From Lewinellaceae bacterium (GTDB lineage Bacteria; Bacteroidota; Bacteroidia; Chitinophagales; Saprospiraceae), in contig JADJSY010000017.1 in NCBI GenBank assembly GCA_016711435.1, positions 71,238 to 135,237 on the forward strand: a DNA stretch of 64,000 bases. The letters run 5' to 3'. Numbering within the stretch: the stretch's first letter is position 1; each line of letters begins with the position of its first letter. The notes under the pieces are model-generated. The model was not told where the DNA came from. It searched no databases and worked only from the letters and a program-made list of their open reading frames with translations. The position numbers and the translations under genes are program-made. Shown here in pieces: positions 61,067 to 64,000 of this stretch.

Positions 61067-61546
61067 ATGGAAACAAGAACACCAGACAATGAGAACCCTG
61101 AAAAGGTTGCGCTCCGGCAAGCACTGTCGGAAGCCGAAACAAGGGCTGAAAAAGCCACATCTGAGTGGTCTGTAATTTATGACCAGCATAAAACCCTGCG
61201 CGAAGAACATCGCCAACTACAGCATGATTACGAACAACTCCGGCTGCAAAAAGGTGGTTTCGGCTTCAAAATGCTGCTGTTGGCCGGCTTCATGGGTACC
61301 GTTGTTGCATTGGCTGCCTGTTACGTTTACCTGAAATTAAAACCCAAAGACCCGCATACGGTTGCCTTTGAACATTTCCAGCGGGAACACCTGTTTGAAT
61401 ACGAACTGGCCATCAGCAACGGGCAATGGGACGCTGTGGAACAATCGCTTCGGAAAGAAATAGAACATCCTGAAAATCAGGCGATTAAACCGGAACTTGC
61501 ATTTATCCGCCAGTTGGTTACCACGACTAAACGACATTGTAAATAG
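61067..61546 (+). CDS. Coiled-coil, single-TM protein, unrecognised
   Basis: 159 residues from ATG 61067. A charged coiled coil (~15-62: VALRQALSEAETRAEKATSE, YEQLRLQKG) precedes one membrane helix (~66-88) and a ~70-residue C-terminal part with FEHFQREHLFEYELAISNGQ and helical repeats resembling TPR-like packing. Orientation is probably coiled coil inside and the tail outside. A -7 box 20 nt upstream supports the start. The next gene begins 19 bp after the stop and may share the transcript. Confidence 0.7.
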   Translation: METRTPDNENPEKVALRQALSEAETRAEKATSEWSVIYDQHKTLREEHRQLQHDYEQLRLQKGGFGFKMLLLAGFMGTVVALAACYVYLKLKPKDPHTVAFEHFQREHLFEYELAISNGQWDAVEQSLRKEIEHPENQAIKPELAFIRQLVTTTKRHCK

Positions 61547-61565
61547 CCTACTCCAACTGTCCTTT

Positions 61566-63087
61566 ATGTTGCCGGAACGTACGTATCCTTTCCTTTTTTT
61601 TGCAATAGTACTGGCCTATTGTCTGCTGTATGCGCCTTACGGTATCAACGAAACAGACGGCGGATTTCTCAGCGGATTGGGCTGGCAGGCGCTTTCCGGC
61701 AAAACAATTTACCAGGACATCGTGTATGTGCGGCCACCCTTGCCGGTGTGGTTGCGGGCGCTGGAAATACAACTGCTGCCGGAAGCCTGGAGCGTGTTGG
61801 GTGAACGTTATATTTTTTATTTTAAAGTAGCGCTTTACACCTGTCTGGCGTCGGATTTACTTGCCAAAGGTTCTTTTCGCTGGGTGTTGGCTATGTTCGG
61901 TTTTGTTGTTTCGGTACACACTTATCCGGCTTGCGCCTGGCATACCATCGACGGGATTTTATTTTCCGTACTGGCGCTATGGTTGTATGCTAAAGGAAGC
62001 CGGACAGGATCGGTATTGGCAGGCATTGCTTTAGGCGCTGCACTTCTTTGCAAACAATCCTTTTTCCCGCTCCTGGTTGCGTTTCCCTGATTTTTCTTGT
62101 TTGGGATCATGCCCGGAAAAAACAGCGGATTATTGGATTGTCTATCGGTTTTAGCGTGTGTATAATATTGTTTTTCAACTACTTGTATCAAAAAAATACA
62201 TTAGAAAACTTCCTGCTGTTGACCGGCTCATCCGCTTCCGGTGGGCAGGCTTTGCAGCACGGCTTTTTAGACTACCTGCGTATCAAACCGGCGCTGGCGA
62301 TCATTAGTTTATTGCTTTTGATTCCGGTAATTCGGTGGTTTTGGAAGCAACACAATCCGCGTGTTGCCGACATGACCTGAAGCCTTTGGCTGGGGTTTTT
62401 ATTGGGAAGTTATGTGCTGGATTTTTGGATCAGACAGGAATTTACGGCTCCGTTTTCACAGGCGCGTCTTTTGTTTTTAACAGGTGTGGCGTATGCCGGC
62501 CGGCAGTTGGCGCAATGGTGGCAACAGCGCCGGCCGTATACTATTTCGATTGCCTGACCCGCTTGCACGTTTGATCCTTCTACTGGCCATTTCCTGGAGC
62601 GCTGCCGTGAGTTGGGGTTACAATCTGCCTCATTTTACTGGCAACGCCCTGGATGTTTACAACTTTTGAAATCAGCCGCATGTTACGGGAGCATACTATT
62701 GGACATTTTCTAACATCAAGACCTATAAGATTTTGGAAACCTTATAGGTCTGGTGGCAAAACAACAATATCCAGTAATATGCTCCGGGAAGCCTTTCCCA
62801 AATGGTTACCCCTTTTAGTAGTGGTAATCTTGCTCTGCATCGCCCGTTTCGGTTATGAGTTTGTCTACCGCGACGGCCCTCGCAGCGAAATGACCGTAGA
62901 TATGGGAACCATTTTTCCAAAATTGCATGGTATTTACAGCAGCCCGCAAACGGCTGCGCTATACAGCGATTTAAAAGACCTGATGCGGCGTTATGGGCCG
63001 GATTTTGCCGTTTTTTTTGGTGGTAAAACCCGGTCAGGCGCTACAGGGGGAGAAGGTTGGGCCTGCGGTTTTACCAGAACCGTTTAA
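61566..63087 (+). pseudogene. Multi-TM membrane glycosyltransferase (GT39-like), heavily broken
   Basis: The intact part (61566-62090) codes a GT39/PMT-like N-terminus: a helix, then NETDGGFLSGLGWQALSGKT with IYQDIVYVRPPLPVWLRALE, the Asp-containing loop typical of polyprenyl-phosphate sugar transferases. After 62090 the frame changes (a CCC run appears one C short) and continues IFLVWDHARKKQRI, meets an in-frame TGA at 62378, shifts again near 62555, and carries a palindromic repeat at 62719-62751 between codons. ALYSDLKDLMRRYGPDFAVF is the last recognisable part. Too many breaks for simple repair; real decay plus sequence errors are both likely. Confidence 0.7.
62719..62751. repeat. AGACCTATAAG palindrome inside the broken glycosyltransferase
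   Basis: An 11-bp perfect stem AGACCTATAAG/CTTATAGGTCT encloses ATTTTGGAAAC, with three further pairs inside. I recall hairpins of this form as scattered repeats in Bacteroidota genomes. It sits within the former coding frame, after WTFSN, and so looks inserted after the gene was already non-functional, or caused its loss. Confidence 0.75.
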
Positions 63088-63431
63088 AAACCATGCTTCA
63101 CCACAATTGTTGGAAACCCTCGGCAATACAGGATGCCGGTGATACAGTTAATGCTGGTCTTCTGCTTCTGTGGATATCTGGCTGCAAGCGTTCTGCGATA
63201 TTGAGCGTATCGCATTGCGTTGCACGATAATGTTAGCATACGAACAGGATGTTTTCAGGGTGCTGCAACGCCCCAATTGCAACCGGGAAGAAAAGGCGCA
63301 GCGCATCAGGAGGCATACGATCTTCATTCATTCAGTGCCATTATTTCGCGGCAGATTTTCTGCCAGCGATAAGGCGATGTTTGACCTGGCGACGAGAAGT
63401 ATGGTTTACAAGCCCCCAATGGATTGGAAAA

Positions 63432-63466
63432 GGTGTTTTAGTGTTTTGGTGTTTTAGTGTTTTGGG
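63432..63466. repeat. GTGTTTTA/GTGTTTTG octamer array
   Basis: Four tandem octamers (GTGTTTTA, GTGTTTTG, GTGTTTTA, GTGTTTTG). No inverse partner was found in the window. Confidence 0.75.
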
Positions 63467-63490
63467 GAAATTTGAATGACGGTATTTTCC

Positions 63491-63498
63491 TACTTTTG
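63491..63498 (+). promoter_or_regulatory. TACTTTTG box without an intact downstream gene
   Basis: A full TAnnTTTG match on the plus strand. The expected downstream gene at ~63600-64000 is damaged. Confidence 0.35.
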
Positions 63499-63552
63499 TC
63501 AAACCAATATTTCCTTTAACCGATCGGTTATTTGTCCTAAGAAAATCAGGCA

Positions 63553-63620
63553 ACATAGTTTAGATTAAATTATTTGCAAATGCGTGATTTGTCTGTAACC
63601 TGTAAAACTAATAACGAGAT
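63553..63620 (-). repeat. ~45 bp element and GTTAT heptamers, minus orientation
   Basis: Read on the minus strand: TCGTTATTAG with heptamer traces, then AATCACGCATTTGCAAATA and ATTTAATCTAAACTATG. It matches the element core of the copies at 24104 and 35572. Confidence 0.65.
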
Positions 63621-63626
63621 AACTTC

Positions 63627-64000
63627 TTACCGTAAACAACTCATTTTTCTCCATTTTTGCCTTGTTTGTCTGTGAACTCTTTCCGCCCAGGAAAGCAGCG
63701 GACGCAATGAACGAATTACGAACCAAGCGGAAATCCTTTGGCCACGGAAAGTTCGAGGACTCTTTTTAATTTCGTGCGTTTCAAATCGCCAGCTCAACCA
63801 ACTACGCGCTGCATTTGCAGCCCAGGACATGGAAAAGTAATTGAAAACGACTTCGCTTCCTGCTGCTGGCGATGCGTAATGAGAATGGAATTGGTTAAGG
63901 AGGGTAAAATCGCTAAAGGCACCACCGCCACTTGCCTAAACGCCAGGTTTTGACAAATATGAATGCTTTGACTGCATTTGAAGGACATGTCTATGACTTT
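63627..64000 (+). other. Possible broken start of an exported protein
   Basis: One plus frame from 63630 reads KQLIFLHFCLVCL, a TGA, then TLSAQESSGRNERI, which looks like a signal peptide ending in SAQ with a stop in it. LNQLRAAFAAQDMEK follows before more stops. No ATG is in place and no family can be named. The region continues past the right edge. It may be a pseudogene or low-quality sequence. Confidence 0.3.

Noticed and set aside
63170..63457. 95-residue open frame at the right end
   Set aside because: Its composition is unlike a folded protein and it ends in the GTGTTTTA array; it overlaps the ruins of the glycosyltransferase gene.

Overview
The window reads as a chromosomal segment of a Bacteroidota bacterium, most likely from the Saprospiria. 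The evidence is Bacteroidota-type promoters (TAnnTTTG -7 boxes), type IX secretion (T9SS) C-terminal domains, a carboxypeptidase-regulatory-domain TonB receptor, a RemB/Wzi-like outer-membrane protein, an UpxY-type NusG paralogue, a BshB1-type deacetylase and an S46 peptidase. The lineage is inferred; no rRNA or other decisive marker is present. Most genes are ordinary single-copy chromosomal genes. There is no prophage, IS element, CRISPR array or replication origin that I can support. Layout: 1-4.2 kb holds the end of a CbbX/SpoVK-like double AAA+ protein, ubiX, a UbiD/MqnL-type decarboxylase and tRNA-Glu. 4.3-4.9 kb, directly after the tRNA, is a decayed defence locus: a NACHT C-terminal relic, an AbiEii-type nucleotidyltransferase relic and an intact DUF6922-like partner. 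5-18.6 kb has a LysM protein, holA, topA, small membrane proteins, a short asparaginase-domain protein, a penicillin-acylase-family gene, lolA, a 7TM-receptor-like protein lacking its HD domain, and a cobalamin adenosyltransferase. 19-27.2 kb has yebC, an exported arylsulfotransferase, and a five-gene set (permease, glutamine-synthetase-like ligase, SDR, aldehyde dehydrogenase, class I amidotransferase) that fits a gamma-glutamylation route for ethanolamine or a similar amino alcohol. 27-36.7 kb is envelope-related: an M1 peptidase, a TonB receptor, a polysaccharide deacetylase, RemB/Wzi, a hexapeptide acetyltransferase and UpxY. 36.9-42.4 kb is metH and a HerA-like ATPase. 42.6-45 kb carries an inactive-looking rhodanese and a two-gene unit of an EAD-trypsin and an EAD-TIR protein, the best conflict-system candidate here. 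45-64 kb has a large T9SS-sorted FN3/CUB protein, a GT2, cmk, an esterase-like protein, a YdeP/FdhF-like molybdoenzyme with DUF7009-like and FdhD partners, mazG, dihydroorotase, a DPP11-type S46 peptidase, a lipocalin-like lipoprotein, bshB1 and a wrecked membrane glycosyltransferase. Two features run through the whole window. First, many intergenic gaps contain degenerate arrays of 7-10 nt words (for example GTTATCA/GTTATTA/GTTATCG, AGTCCGA, ACTCACG, GGTTTGATG), often arranged as long, nearly perfect inverted repeats with arms up to 44 bp; different gaps use different words. These resemble the heptanucleotide STRR repeats of filamentous cyanobacteria in style, not in sequence. A second ~45 bp element (core TGATAATCAAGCATTTGC, then AATTTAATCTAAAC) recurs beside the GTTATC arrays. 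Second, several long genes are broken by single-base indels, mostly in homopolymers (holA, penicillin acylase, YdeP-like, DPP11 and the terminal glycosyltransferase). Residual long-read assembly error explains this better than wholesale pseudogenisation, so the broken genes are annotated over their full spans.
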